The notes below the pieces were generated by a model, which worked only from the letters and a program-made list of their open reading frames with translations, was not told where the DNA came from and ran no database searches. Positions 15,909 through 24,985 of a stretch of DNA of 64,000 nt are shown here, one piece after another. The stretch's first letter is position 1; every line of letters starts with the position of its first letter. Source of the stretch: Nonomuraea sp. PA05 (lineage in GTDB: Bacteria > Actinomycetota > Actinomycetes > Streptosporangiales > Streptosporangiaceae); the NCBI RefSeq assembly GCF_008086045.1, contig NZ_VSEY01000017.1, positions 178,056 to 242,055 of the forward strand. Reading direction: 5' to 3'. A program made the position numbers and the translations under genes.

Positions 15909-15942
15909 CCGATGGGCACCACCATGGCGCACGACCGCCGAC

Positions 15943-15962
15943 TAAGTCAACTGGATGGTTTA
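15943..15962. promoter_or_regulatory. TetR operator 2 (near the tetR gene)
   Basis: TAAGTCAACTGGATGGTTTA has the same 7-6-7 layout as operator 1 with two arm mismatches, and ends 10 bp before the TetR start. The paired sites suggest repression of both divergent genes by the TetR protein. Confidence 0.6.
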
Positions 15963-15972
15963 TTCTGCTTCC

Positions 15973-16569
15973 ATGACGTACGACGCGGAGGCCACCCGGC
16001 AGCGGATCTTCGAGGCGGCCACGGCCGAGTTCGCCGAGAACGGGCTGGCCGGTGCCAGGATCGACCGCATCGCCACCGCCGCCCGCGCCAACAAACAGGC
16101 CATCTACCTGTACTTCGGCGGCAAGGAGAAGCTCTTCGGCGTGGTCGTGCGGGCCAAGATGGACGAGATCTGCCACACCCTGACCCTCGACCCGCGCACC
16201 CTGCCCGAGGCGGTGGGGCAGCTCTACGACTGGTACCACGAGCATCCCGAGCTGATCCGCCTGCTGCTGTGGGAGGCGCTGGAGGCCGGTGGCGACCGGG
16301 TCGAGGGCGAGGAGGAACGCCGCGACTCCTACCGTGACCACGTGGCCGGGCTGCAGGCCACCGGCCTGCCGGACCGGGCGACGGCACAGGACTGGCTGTT
16401 CACCGTCCTGGGGCTGGTGGCGTGGAACTTCGCGGTGCCGCAGGTGCGGCGGCTCATCCTGGACGAGCCGGACCCCGGGCGCGCGGTCGCCCGCCGCCGC
16501 GAGGTGGTGGTGGAGCTGGCGCGCGTGCTGGCCGATCAGGTGCCAAGCGCCGCTTCCCCCCTGCCGTGA
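15973..16569 (+). CDS. TetR/AcrR-family regulator
   Basis: The 198-residue protein has an N-terminal HTH (RIFEAATAEFAENGLAGARIDRIA, NKQAIYLYFGGKEKLF) and a C-terminal ligand/dimer domain with WYHEHPELIRLL and a late TetR_C-type helix pair. ATG at 15973 was chosen over an upstream in-frame ATG at 15955 because the latter overlaps operator 2. It faces the SDR gene and very likely represses it. Confidence 0.88.
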   Translation: MTYDAEATRQRIFEAATAEFAENGLAGARIDRIATAARANKQAIYLYFGGKEKLFGVVVRAKMDEICHTLTLDPRTLPEAVGQLYDWYHEHPELIRLLLWEALEAGGDRVEGEEERRDSYRDHVAGLQATGLPDRATAQDWLFTVLGLVAWNFAVPQVRRLILDEPDPGRAVARRREVVVELARVLADQVPSAASPLP

Positions 16570-16620
16570 TGTGAGTAGCGGGGCTCACGGAAGGCAGGCG
16601 GAGGGCGGGTGGAGTAGGGT

Positions 16621-16638
16621 GGTGAGTGAGCACTTACC
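16621..16638. promoter_or_regulatory. Inverted repeat before the NAD(P)-binding gene
   Basis: GGTGAGTG-AG-CACTTACC matches in 7 of 8 arm positions, 24 bp upstream of the ATG at 16663. It resembles operators bound by TetR-type regulators. The regulator is unknown. Confidence 0.4.
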
Positions 16639-16662
16639 CACCTGCCTTGGGGATGATCGCCC

Positions 16663-17301
16663 ATGAAGATCACCGTGTTCGGCGCCACCGGCGGCACCGG
16701 GCTGGAGCTGCTGCGCCAGGGCCTGGACAGGGGCCACGACGTCACCGCCGTCGTCAGGAACGCCGGCCGCCTGCCCGCCGACCTGCGCGACCGCCTCGAC
16801 GTCATCGAGGCCGACATCATGAACCCCGCCACCATCGCGCCCGCCGTCAAGGGCCGCGACGCCGTGCTGAGCGCGATGGGCTCGCGCGAGCGCGGCCCCA
16901 CCACCGTCCAGGCCGGCAGCATCACCGCCATCCTGGCCGCCATGCGGCAGGAAGGGGCCCGGCGGCTGCTCATGGTCAGCGCCGCCGGGCTGGAGGCCGA
17001 CGCCGGGGACGGCCTGTTCGCCCGGTACGTGCTCAAGCCCCTGATCATCCAGCGCGTGTTCCGGCACTCCTACGCCGATCTGGCCAGGGCGGAGGGGCTG
17101 CTGCGCGCCTCCGACGCGGACTGGACGATCGTCCGGCCCGCCCGGCTGACCGACGACGGCCTCACCGGCTCGTATCGGACGGCTCGCGACCTGAGTGTGC
17201 GGGGCGGGTTCCGGACGACCCGCGCGGACGTGGCGCACTGCATGCTGGAGCTGATCGGTGATCGCACGTCGGTCGGTCACGTCGTCTCGGTGGCCACCTG
17301 A
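16663..17301 (+). CDS. NAD(P)H-binding atypical SDR (NmrA/YwnB-like)
   Basis: The 212-residue protein starts with the dinucleotide motif VFGATGGTGLELL and has the atypical SDR layout (DAVLSAMG, LLMVSAAG, DWTIVRPARLTD, VAHCMLELI). Members are flavin or quinone reductases or redox-sensing regulators. No catalytic assignment can be made. It is flanked downstream by a transposase remnant that runs right up to its stop codon. Confidence 0.85.
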   Translation: MKITVFGATGGTGLELLRQGLDRGHDVTAVVRNAGRLPADLRDRLDVIEADIMNPATIAPAVKGRDAVLSAMGSRERGPTTVQAGSITAILAAMRQEGARRLLMVSAAGLEADAGDGLFARYVLKPLIIQRVFRHSYADLARAEGLLRASDADWTIVRPARLTDDGLTGSYRTARDLSVRGGFRTTRADVAHCMLELIGDRTSVGHVVSVAT

Positions 17302-17302
17302 G

Positions 17303-18268
17303 CTTTGCTGGTTGATCTTGCTTGCGTGGGACGGGGTGGCGTGGGGCTGGGCCGGAGCGTGTTCCTTGAGGGCGTCCCGGTCCTGCATGGCTGGGTTTGG
17401 GAACAGCGGCTTGGGTGCCGAGCAGGTGGTGGATGTTGCGAAACCCACGGCGGACCCGTGCGGGAGTGAGTGGCCGGTCCAGGGCGGGTGGCTTGTCCCA
17501 GGGGCGGCGTAGGTCCTCGGTCAGGTCGCGGGTTCCCTTGCAGGCCGCCAGGCCAGGCGGCGAAGTTGGTGCGGTCGCCGTGGATCTTCGGATGGACACC
17601 CTGCCAGCAGGCGACGTGCACGGTGCCGCACCTGGAAGTGTCGGGCAGGACGAGTTCCTCGTCGGGCTCGGGCTGCGGTTCGTCGATGCACTTGATGCGC
17701 TGGCCGAACTTGCCGGGCCGTCCCGGCTTGCCCGGCCGGGTGAGCGGATCGCGGTAGGAGACGTTCTTGACCGGTAAGCGCAGCACGAGATGGGCGGGCA
17801 GCCCGGACAGGGCGGTGGCCGGGTAGCCGGCGTCCAGCACTCCGAGGGGGATGGGCAGGTCATCGCCGGCGTGCAGCCGGTTGGTCAGAGTGCGAACTTG
17901 GCTGGTGGTGACCGCCAGACGGGTGGCATGGGTGGTGCGGGCCGCGTCCACCGGCGCCGTCCAGGCCGAGCGCGGTTCGCCCAGCGCGGCGACGAACTGA
18001 TATTCCCAGCCCAGGATGGTCTTGCGGGTGCCGTCACACCGGCAGGCGTCGTGATACACGTGCCCGCGTCCGGGCGAGCACTCGGCGTCGGGACGCGGAT
18101 ACGGCGCGGCATCGATGGCGAACCGCGCCCGGATCCCCGTTGGCAGGCACGCCTCCGCCGTGGCCCGCGCCTGCTCGGCCGGCAGCACTGCCAGCGCGTC
18201 GGCCAGCGCCCGCAGGTCGCCGTCGTGATCGGTCCCGCCGGCGGTGTCGCGGACCGGGATGCGGGAGG
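17303..18268 (-). pseudogene. Degraded DDE transposase (NF041680-like)
   Basis: On the minus strand the sequence AIDAAPYPRPDAECSP, HVYHDACRCDGTRK and LGVLDAGYPATALSGLPA matches the middle of actinobacterial transposases of this group. The C-terminal signature RRPWDKPPALDRPLTPARV follows in a different frame. A one-base insertion near 17556 shifts the frame, a large internal segment is missing between the catalytic core and the C-terminus, and the N-terminus is cut at the end of the hybrid kinase gene. No terminal inverted repeats were found. It is a dead remnant. Confidence 0.75.
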
Positions 18269-18269
18269 G

Positions 18270-19966
18270 TCACGCGGGGCGGGGCGGGGCCTGGGCTGTC
18301 CGGGGTGGGCCGATCGGCCAGTCGCTGAGGAGTTTGTCGAGGTGGGCAGGGTCGAGTGGTTTGGCGAGGTGGGCGTCGAATCCGGCGGCGCGGCTGCGTT
18401 CGCGGTCGGTGTCTTGGCTGAATCCGGAGACGGCGATCAGGCGGGTGCTGCGGTGGGTCGGGGTGCGGCGCAGCCGGCGGGCGACGGTGTAGCCGTCGGG
18501 GTCGTCGCCGAGGGCGAGGTCGCACAGGATCAGATCGAACGGGTGGCAGGCGGCGGCGAGGGCGTCGGTGCCGTTGGTGGCGATGGTGACGGTGTCGCCG
18601 CGCTGGCGTAGCAGCACGGCGTACATGGCGGCGAGGTCAGCGTTGTCCTCGACGAGCAAGACCCGCATCGGCGCCCGGGTGGTGGCCGGCGCGGGGCGCC
18701 GCTCGGCGCTGTTCGGCGGCGCGTCGGTGAGCGGCAGCCGAACGGTGAACGTGGCGCCAGTGCCGGGACCGTCGCTGTGGGCGGCGGCGGTACCGTGGTG
18801 CAGCGCGGCGATGCCGCGGACCACGGCCAGGCCCAGGCCCAGCCCGGCGGGAGCAGTCTGGCCGGATGTGCCGGCCCGCACGAACGGGTCGAACAGGCCG
18901 GCCGCCGCATCAGGCGCGAAACCGGGTCCCTCACGCGCAGGAAGGCGTGCCCGGCGTCGGTGGTCACCTCGACGTGGACCGGGAGGTCGGTGGGTGCGTG
19001 TTTGCGGGCGTTGTCGAGCAAGTTGCTGATCATTTGGGCGAGGCGGACCGGGTCGCCGTGGACGGTCGCCGGCATGTCGGGCAACGCGAGATGGATCCCG
19101 GCGGTGCCAGGGAGGGCGGCTTCGATGTCGCGGACGGTGGCGGCCACGAGCGTGCGCAGATCCAGCGGTCGGCGGGCGACCTGCAGCTGGCCGGTGACGA
19201 CCCTGGCGGCTTCGAGCAGGTCGTCGGTCATCCGGGTCAGGGCGGTCAGTTGCCGGGCGAGTACGGCGCGGGCCGGATGGTCGGGGACGTCCAGCCCAAG
19301 AACGTCGAGGGCGGCGCGGGCCGAGGCGAGGGGATTGCGCAGTTCGTGTGACAGGGTGGCGATGAACCGGTCCTTGGCCTGCTGCTGGGCCCGCAGCGCG
19401 TCGCTTGCGGCGGCCAGTTCGGCGTTGACGCGCTGCAGTTCCCGGTTGGCGTCCTGCAGGTGGCGGCCGCGGGTGAACAGGTCGGCCTCCATCTGCTCGA
19501 CCCGGGTCTGCAGCGCCACGGCGACGCGCCGCTGCTCGTGGCCGCGACGGCGTAGTTCGACCAGGTCGGTGACATCCTGGACCCGGTGGACGATGAACGC
19601 CACGCTGCCGTCGTCGGCGAAGACCGGGGTGTTGACCGGGCTCCAGTATCGCTCGACGAACCCGCCCTCGGGGGTACGGATGTCATAGCGCTGCAGGGCG
19701 AGGGCGTCGGGCCGGCCGGAATCCACCACCGTCTGCAGGGATCGGCGCAGGTTGCGCACGCCGTCGGCGTCCGGGTCGTCAGGGTTGTCGGGGAACACCT
19801 CGAACATCGGCCGGCCGGCCACCGCCTCCCGGTCGATCATGGTGGCGTCGGCGTAGGCCTGATTGATGGTGACGATGGTGAAGTCCGCCGTCATGATCAG
19901 GTATGGCGACGGGAGCGCCTCGAACAGCCGTTCGTAGTCCAACGCCCGTGCGCTGGGGGAGGCCAT
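18270..19966 (-). pseudogene. Hybrid sensor histidine kinase with frameshift
   Basis: From ATG 19966 the protein has a PAS domain (LPSPYLIMTADFTIVTINQA), a coiled linker, a HisKA H-box (ATLSHELRNPLASA, about residue 207), an N-box (MISNLLDNARKHA) and then a frameshift at about 18921-18929, in the G1 box. Shifting frame restores GFAPDAAAGLFDPFVRA, the G2 box GLGLGLAVVRG and a C-terminal receiver domain (VLLVEDNADL, phospho-acceptor in LILCDLALGD, Lys in AKPLD). One missing G in a CCGGG run would account for it, so sequencing error and true mutation are both possible. Its ATG overlaps the stop of the OmpR-type regulator gene. Confidence 0.75.
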
Positions 19967-20721
19967 CACGGGTCCAGCCGGTAACCGATGCCGCGCACGG
20001 TGGTGATCCGCGGGCTGGTCGCGTCGGCCGCGGCGAGTTTGCGGCGCAGCCGGTACACATGCTCGACCACGGACGAGCCGTCCTGCCGGTCCGGGTCGGC
20101 GCCCCACACCGCGCTCAGCAGCTGACCGGTGGTGAACACCTGCCGGGGCTGGGCGATCAGCAGCGCCAGCAACCCGTACTCCAGCGGCGTCAACGCCATC
20201 GGCACACCGTCCACGCTGACCTCTCGTGACCGGGTGTCGACGGCCAGCCCGCCCACGCGATGCACCGCGTCGGCATCCGGGGGATGCGCGCGCCGCAGCA
20301 CCGCCCGGATCCGGGCAGCCAGCTCCGGCAGGGAGAACGGCTTGACGACATAGTCGTCGGCGCCGAGCTCCAACCCGACGACGCGTTCACGCTCCTCGAC
20401 CCAGCCGGTCAAGATGATCACCGGCAGGTGACGGCCGGCGCGCACCCCGCGCAGGAAGTCCAGGCCGTTGCCGTCGGGGAGGCCGAGATCCAGCACGAGC
20501 AGGTCAACGGGGTGGGTGCGCAGCAACGCCGCCGCACCGCGGGTGTCGCCGGCGGTGCACATCCGGAATCCGTCGCGGGTGAGGTACGCGGTGGCCATCT
20601 CGACCAGGTCCGCCTCGTCATCCACCAGAGCGATCACCGGCCGCGTCACTGCCGGGCGCAGCGGCTCGCGCGCTGGCGAGTCGTTGACCGGCCGGTCATC
20701 CCGCGTCGATGCGGCACCCAT
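19966..20721 (-). CDS. OmpR/PhoB-family response regulator
   Basis: The 251-residue protein has a receiver domain (residues about 28-140: VIALVDDEADLVE, phospho-Asp in LLVLDLGLPDG, Lys in VVKPFSLPEL) and a winged-helix DNA-binding domain (TPLEYGLLALLIAQPRQVFT, SSVVEHVYRLRRKL, TVRGIGYRL). It is the partner of the downstream hybrid kinase, which is frameshifted. The ATG at 20721 has a TACCCT -10 box 6 nt upstream, suggesting a leaderless mRNA; GTG 20649 is an alternative that removes a 24-residue extension. Confidence 0.9.
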   Translation of the reverse strand: MGAASTRDDRPVNDSPAREPLRPAVTRPVIALVDDEADLVEMATAYLTRDGFRMCTAGDTRGAAALLRTHPVDLLVLDLGLPDGNGLDFLRGVRAGRHLPVIILTGWVEERERVVGLELGADDYVVKPFSLPELAARIRAVLRRAHPPDADAVHRVGGLAVDTRSREVSVDGVPMALTPLEYGLLALLIAQPRQVFTTGQLLSAVWGADPDRQDGSSVVEHVYRLRRKLAAADATSPRITTVRGIGYRLDP

Positions 20722-20774
20722 GCGGCGAGGGTAACACCGAAGACGTCACGCCTGCCGCCGCACCTGGAGCCTCC

Positions 20775-21227
20775 ATGCCGTCACCAGATGATCCCGCCGG
20801 TTCGCGCACCGCGCGAAGCATCGACGGGGCCGGCACCCCGCGGCAGCATCGGGCACCGCGAGCGAGCGAACGCGACATCGCCGCCACGGCGCGAGCGGAA
20901 CACCTGTGTCGTCCATCCGAGCGCGCCGGCCAGGTCATCGAGCGTGCCAAGCAGCTCATCGAGCGTGCCAAGCAGGTCATGGAGCGTGCCGACCAGCGCC
21001 TCGAGCGTAGCGACCAGCTCCTCATGCGTGCCAACCAGCTTCTCTCCGCATCCAGCGACCGCCGGTCGCCACGCCCAGCGCCGGCGCCGATCGGCACCGG
21101 CGAGGTGGCCGGCCCCACAGCCGGCCACGGCAGAGAAGGGACAGGGGGTGACGGGAACGCCGACGTCAGCCAGAGAGTCAAGCCATTTCCGCAGACATGG
21201 GTGGACGGTGCGATAGGGCGGCGGTGA
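20775..21227 (+). CDS. Small protein with amphipathic heptad repeats
   Basis: The 150-residue ORF has a low-complexity N-terminus and, at residues about 52-95, six consecutive 7-residue repeats of the form (I/V/L)-E-R-A-(K/D)-Q-(L/V), encoded by 21-bp DNA repeats with mostly C/G third positions. The helix would place Leu/Ile/Val on one face, like a coiled coil or short apolipoprotein-type helix. The C-terminal third is Pro/Gly-rich. No family is recognised. A weak TGGAG lies upstream of ATG 20775. It is divergent from the response regulator gene. Its reality rests on the coherent heptads and codon use. Confidence 0.5.
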   Translation: MPSPDDPAGSRTARSIDGAGTPRQHRAPRASERDIAATARAEHLCRPSERAGQVIERAKQLIERAKQVMERADQRLERSDQLLMRANQLLSASSDRRSPRPAPAPIGTGEVAGPTAGHGREGTGGDGNADVSQRVKPFPQTWVDGAIGRR

Positions 21228-21250
21228 ACCACCGAAGGACGGCCTCCGGT

Positions 21251-21363
21251 ACTGGAGCGAAATCCGGCGTTGACGATGTTGGGAAGCCCGCCACGACGGG
21301 GCTTCGCTGACCTGGGAGAACCCCGCTAACGCCGGACTCCGTTCCAAATCTCTCTGACCCCCG
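21251..21363. repeat. Facing copies of an IS-end-like repeat
   Basis: A plus-strand copy (CTGGAGCGAAATCCGGCGTT, from about 21252) and a minus-strand copy (about 21329-21363) face each other within 113 bp. The minus-strand copy matches 33 of 35 bases of a sequence at 47461-47495. This looks like two ends of one kind of insertion element left after its loss or rearrangement. Confidence 0.6.
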
Positions 21364-21443
21364 AGCCTGCGATGGCCGCCTCCACGCCTGGACGGGGGCA
21401 GCAAGGCAGGCTGCCGACGAACGTGTGCGGTGAGCGAGTCCGG

Positions 21444-21560
21444 ATGGCGCTGAAGGAAGTCGCCGCGCGCGAGCAGTTCGCCGCCGCGCTGACTTGGATC
21501 AGCCGACTGCTGGACGGCACGATCACTCCGCACGCCATGAAGTACCCCGACGACAAGTAG
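21444..21560 (+). pseudogene. Short hypothetical ORF interrupted by a stop
   Basis: The 38-codon ORF (MALKEVAAREQFAAALTW, ending HAMKYPDDK) stops at TAG and then stays open in frame for 27 more codons (ARFVLAQATGLQSTLDML) to 21644. It looks like one small helical protein broken by a nonsense codon. The family is not recognised. It sits between IS-end repeats and an IS5-type remnant. Confidence 0.3.
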
Positions 21561-21647
21561 GCCCGCTTCGTCCTGGCCCAGGCCACCGGCTTGCAGTCCA
21601 CGCTGGACATGCTGACCAACGGTCATGCGCCGGTCGGAGGCTGAGCG

Positions 21648-22030
21648 ATGCGCCCGTGCCGCCATCCCTCCGACACCAGCGCCGCCCAGTGGGCTCTGCT
21701 GGAGCGGCTTCTGCCGGTCCCCGCCTGCCAGACGCCCACCGGCGGCCGGCCGGGAAAGCACGATCGCCGCGATGTGGTGGATGCGATTCGCTATCTGGTG
21801 GCCAACGGCTGCGCCTGGCGCGCGATCCGGCTGCGCAGGGGCCGCTGTCCTGGTGCCGTCACCCTGATCGTCGATCCTCAGTCGGTGAAGGGGGCGGAAA
21901 CGGTCAGTGAGGCCACACGAGACCTTGACCCGCCGCAACATCCGTGACCATGAAGCGAGATCGTGATCACTTGGTCGGCGATCATTCAGATGACGCGCCG
22001 GCTCAGAGGCACCACTGCCCCCGCCAGCAG
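21648..22030 (+). pseudogene. IS5-family transposase remnant
   Basis: The N-terminus reads as an IS5-type transposase (DTSAAQWALLERLLPV, HDRRDVVDAIRYLVANGCAWRAI). After a deletion it jumps to VTLIVDPQSVKGAETVS, part of the DDE core, and then to C-terminal material (TRRNIRDHE, then ITWSAIIQMTRRL in another frame). Internal deletions and frame changes make it inactive. Confidence 0.75.
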
Positions 22031-22161
22031 GCCGCGGAGGGCGGCCCCGTAGGTACTGCTCCGGCACCTGCCGATGGGCCTCGGCCGCACCCGCGCCCGG
22101 CGCCTCCTCACCCAGCGCCGCCAACGCCAGGACGACACCCGCAGGCAGCGCAACCATCTCC

Positions 22162-22431
22162 GTGACCAGGCCGAACACCTCGGTCAGGCAGCCGGGAAGC
22201 GGGGCCCTAGACCTGCACGCCGAAGCTCTCGCCCCGCCCACCCAGCAGAGCGGCTGGCAACCGGGGCCGATCGCCGGCTGCACCGCCGCCGCGCTGCCCC
22301 CGCTCGCCCGGGCCCGCGCCGTCCTGGCCTCGGCCGTCGCCGCCGATCGAGCCACCGGCGCCACCTGGGACGAGATCGCCGCCGTGCTCGATGTCAGCGC
22401 CGACACCGTCGCCCGCCACTACCGCACCTGA
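22162..22431 (+). CDS. Small helix-turn-helix protein, possibly a fragment
   Basis: The last 40 of 89 residues (ARAVLASAVAADRATG, then ATWDEIAAVLDVSADTVARH) look like a sigma-factor-type or phage-type helix-turn-helix. The first half is Pro/Ala-rich and unlike any family I know. No ribosome site is visible at the ATG. It lies in a degraded zone, so it may be the tail of a lost gene. Confidence 0.3.
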   Translation: MTRPNTSVRQPGSGALDLHAEALAPPTQQSGWQPGPIAGCTAAALPPLARARAVLASAVAADRATGATWDEIAAVLDVSADTVARHYRT

Positions 22432-22783
22432 TCAGGAATGGGTTCCAGCCGGTCAGTGCGCTACCGCTCCGGTGCGACCGGTGAGACCATCGAACCACCC
22501 CACTCGAAGGGGGAACTTCGATGGTGATCCGTGGCCGGGTCGAGTCGTTCGCGGTGATTCGGTGCGATGCTCGCACAGGCATGCCGGGACAGGCGCTGGT
22601 CTTCACATACTCCGGCCGACCCGGGCCAGGCTCCCTCCGGGCTCCTCGGCAACGCCTGGTCCCGCCACGGGGAGGAACGGGTCGATGCAGCGTCCGCATG
22701 GGGCGAGGGGGAACGGACCGCGGACGGACGGCGGCGATCGTCGCGGCGTCGAGGCAGAGCATCGGCATTCCGGGGAGATCCTG
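22432..22783. other. Non-coding stretch with a long hairpin
   Basis: No convincing gene is seen. ACCATCGAA (22486-22494) pairs with TTCGATGGT (22517-22525), and the inner CCCC/GGGG can extend the stem. There is no U-tract. The rest shows no repeat or motif I can name. Confidence 0.4.
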
Positions 22784-23104
22784 ATGAAGAATGAACAGTT
22801 TCTTCGTCACCCCGACCTGCTCGCGATGTCGATCGCCTGCTGGCGCGAGCAGAACGGGGAACTGCGGCGACGGCTCGGCCAGAGGCGGCTCGAGGCCGCG
22901 GTCCTGGCCGAGACCATGCGTGAACTCCGCGATGAGATACGGGAGCTGCAGGAGCGGCTGCGCCGAAGTCAGGACCACTCCGCTCGCATCAACCCCAACA
23001 GCCATGCCGGGGGAAAACGCCCGTTGGGGCGCGTTCTGGCCGATGGTGATCGGCCGATCGATCGCGGCGGTCCGCGAGTGGTGGCGGGGCCCGGGCCGGG
23101 GTGA
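22784..23104 (+). CDS. Small coiled-coil protein of unknown function
   Basis: The 106-residue ORF has GGGGAGATC about 5 nt before its ATG. Residues about 20-65 (WREQNGELRRRLGQRRLEAA, then LAETMRELRDEIRELQERLR) have a strong heptad pattern, with a Gly/Pro/Arg-rich tail. No family is recognised. The good ribosome site and coherent helix support a real gene, although it sits in a gene-poor zone. Confidence 0.5.
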   Translation: MKNEQFLRHPDLLAMSIACWREQNGELRRRLGQRRLEAAVLAETMRELRDEIRELQERLRRSQDHSARINPNSHAGGKRPLGRVLADGDRPIDRGGPRVVAGPGPG

Positions 23105-23804
23105 GGCGTCCGGGGGCCGGTGGAGCCTTGCCGGGCGGAGATCGGCTGGCCGGCGATCGAGCCGATCAGCTCGGCGGCGGCCTGGGCCAGGTCACAGCCC
23201 TGCCAGTGCGCCCGGACATGCAGAAAGCTCGGCGCCGGCCCGCACGGCCGGCCCGCCGGCGCCTGCCGATGCCGGGCCGGGCGGCGGCGCATCGCCGGTA
23301 GTGGGGCCGCTCGTGAGGTCGGCAGTGACGGAGCGCAGGCGGACGGCCGTCCGCAGCGCCTGACGCTTCAACGGAGAGCCGCTGTCACGAGCGGCCGGCG
23401 CGGCCAGTAGCGCCGCGGCTGTCCGGATCTCGTGGTCGTTCAGCAAACGAGTCTGCTACCAGTGGTTCACTCAAGGTCAGGAATCAGCCGGCCACCCTGC
23501 TGTCACACATCCCTCTCCCCCCACGCATCGCCCGCCTGGCCCGGGGCGCCGGGCCACCGGCGCGCCGTCTCGGTCTGGATCTCCGTCAGCCGCCGGTGGG
23601 CGCGTTGCTCGCGGGCTCGCGCCGCATCCAGCCGCTCCAGCGCTGCGGCCAGCCGCTCCGCCGCACGGGCGGCCCGCTCGCGCGCTCGTGCCAGCCTGTC
23701 CTCATCCTCCGCGGCGGTGCCGTCCCCTGCCGCGGTGCCGGTGCTTGGCGTGCCCTCTCCGTTCCCGGTGGCCGGTCCGGCGGGACGGGTCAGGGCGGGA
23801 CGGG
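23105..23804. other. Gene-poor stretch with an open coiled-coil frame
   Basis: No complete gene can be supported. On the minus strand, about 23510-23700, an open frame reads DRLARARERAARAAERLAAA, then ERLDAARAREQRAHRRLTEI and ends at a stop near 23512. It has helical heptads but no credible start codon, and it overlaps out of frame with the end of the ANTAR gene. A TTG-initiated 84-codon frame at 23446-23192 (minus) is also possible but weak. Confidence 0.35.
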
Positions 23805-23808
23805 TCAG
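23780..23808 (-). repeat. 15-bp tandem repeat at the ANTAR gene stop
   Basis: GCGGGACGGGTCAG occurs at 23780-23793 and 23795-23808. The second copy contains the stop codon of the ANTAR gene on the minus strand, so the tail has been duplicated once. Confidence 0.65.
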
Positions 23809-24611
23809 AGCGGATCGGCGAAAGGGGGCGGTCCCGGGCCTTGGCCGGTGAAGGAGACGATGATGTCGGCGGCGACCTCAGCCGGCGAGCGGTTGCGGGT
23901 CTGGCCGGCGCGCCGGATGAGGGTGAACGCCTGATCGGCGGTGCACCGGCGCTGGCCCATCAAGATGCCGATGGCCTGATCGATGAGTGCGCGGTGGGCG
24001 AGCGCCTCGCGGAGCTGGCCGGTGATCTCCACGTGCCGGGCGGCCTGCACGACGGCGTGCAGCAGCAGCTCGGTGTGCTCGGCCGCGCGGGCGATCGCCG
24101 CGCGGGCGGCCGGGCCGAAGGCGGTCTCGGCCGTGGTGGGGGCGTACATGTTCAACGCGCCGATCACCACTTCGCCGGCCCACAGCGGGTGGGAGTAGAT
24201 GCTGCGCAGCCCATGGGCCAGCAGAAGTGCGGAGTACTCGCCCCAGCGGTGTTCGGTGGCCAGATCATCCACCCGGACCACCAGGCCGGTGTCGATGGCC
24301 TCCAGGCACGGCCCGCCGTCGCTGCCGTTGTCGTACTGGATCTCGTCGATCAGCAGTGCGTCGGCCTCGGAGGAGGCGATCGTGCGCACCCGGCCGCCCA
24401 GCCGCAGCGTCACCCCGGCCATCGGCGAGCCGGGGGTGATGCGCGAGGCGGCCGTGGCCAGCTCGTTCAGGGCCGCCTCGATACCGCTGGTGGCCAGCAG
24501 CGCCGCGGTGAGCTCGTGCAGGAAGGCGTCATCCAGCCCGCCACCGCCGCCGTCGGTGCTGCCGGTCTGGGCAGGGGCGTCCCTCGGGACAGGGTCGTCG
24601 GTCGGGCCCAT
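23805..24611 (-). CDS. GAF-ANTAR antitermination-type regulator
   Basis: The 268-residue protein has an N-terminal GAF domain (about 45-190: ALNELATAASRITPG, GGPCLEAIDTGLVVRVDDLA, LWAGEVVIGALNMY) and a C-terminal ANTAR RNA-binding domain (HRALIDQAIGILMGQRRC, then ADQAFTLIRRAGQTRNR). ANTAR proteins bind paired hairpins in mRNA leaders to block termination. ATG at 24611 has GAGGAGG 6 nt upstream. No target hairpins were identified nearby. The 3' end is duplicated in tandem. Confidence 0.85.
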   Translation of the reverse strand: MGPTDDPVPRDAPAQTGSTDGGGGGLDDAFLHELTAALLATSGIEAALNELATAASRITPGSPMAGVTLRLGGRVRTIASSEADALLIDEIQYDNGSDGGPCLEAIDTGLVVRVDDLATEHRWGEYSALLLAHGLRSIYSHPLWAGEVVIGALNMYAPTTAETAFGPAARAAIARAAEHTELLLHAVVQAARHVEITGQLREALAHRALIDQAIGILMGQRRCTADQAFTLIRRAGQTRNRSPAEVAADIIVSFTGQGPGPPPFADPL

Positions 24612-24985
24612 GCGGGGCCTCCTCAAACCCGGAGCAGAGCCAGGCTCCCGCCCGGGATCGGAGTCTGGCGCCGTCGTGACGGCGCCCGGTCCGCATCCGG
24701 GGCCGCCTGCGAGAAGGGCTTCTCTGTGCGGCCCGGCGACGCGTCCCCTTCCAGGCGCATCACCCGAAGGATCCGGCGGGGTTCGGTTTCCCGGCCAGAG
24801 CCGTCCCAAATGGTGAAACAGCCGGTCACCCCCGGCCTATGCCCGTGACTGTACGCCGGGATGGCCAGCCCCGATAGCCCACGCCGCGACCGATGACCAG
24901 CCCGCCATCGCCGCCGCGGACCTGCGCACACCGAAGCGAGATCAAACGTTCGACAACACCCTCTGACCGCCCATGGGCGGCCTGG
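24612..24985. other. Intergenic stretch between ANTAR and SWIM genes
   Basis: No coding region or RNA gene is convincing. It holds the AGGAGG ribosome site of the ANTAR gene at its left edge and the 3' flank of the SWIM gene at its right. No clear promoter or terminator could be assigned. Confidence 0.4.

Noticed and set aside
20781..22406. A 541-codon minus-strand open frame through the accessory zone
   Set aside because: It has no motif and is antisense to the heptad-repeat protein and IS5 remnant, which read better on the plus strand.
22486..22525. Riboswitch or attenuator
   Set aside because: A long inverted repeat exists, but there is no downstream gene with a fitting function and no conserved motif that I recognise.
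23192..23446. A TTG-started 84-codon minus-strand gene
   Set aside because: TTG start, no ribosome site and a low-complexity second half; mentioned within the gene-poor stretch only.
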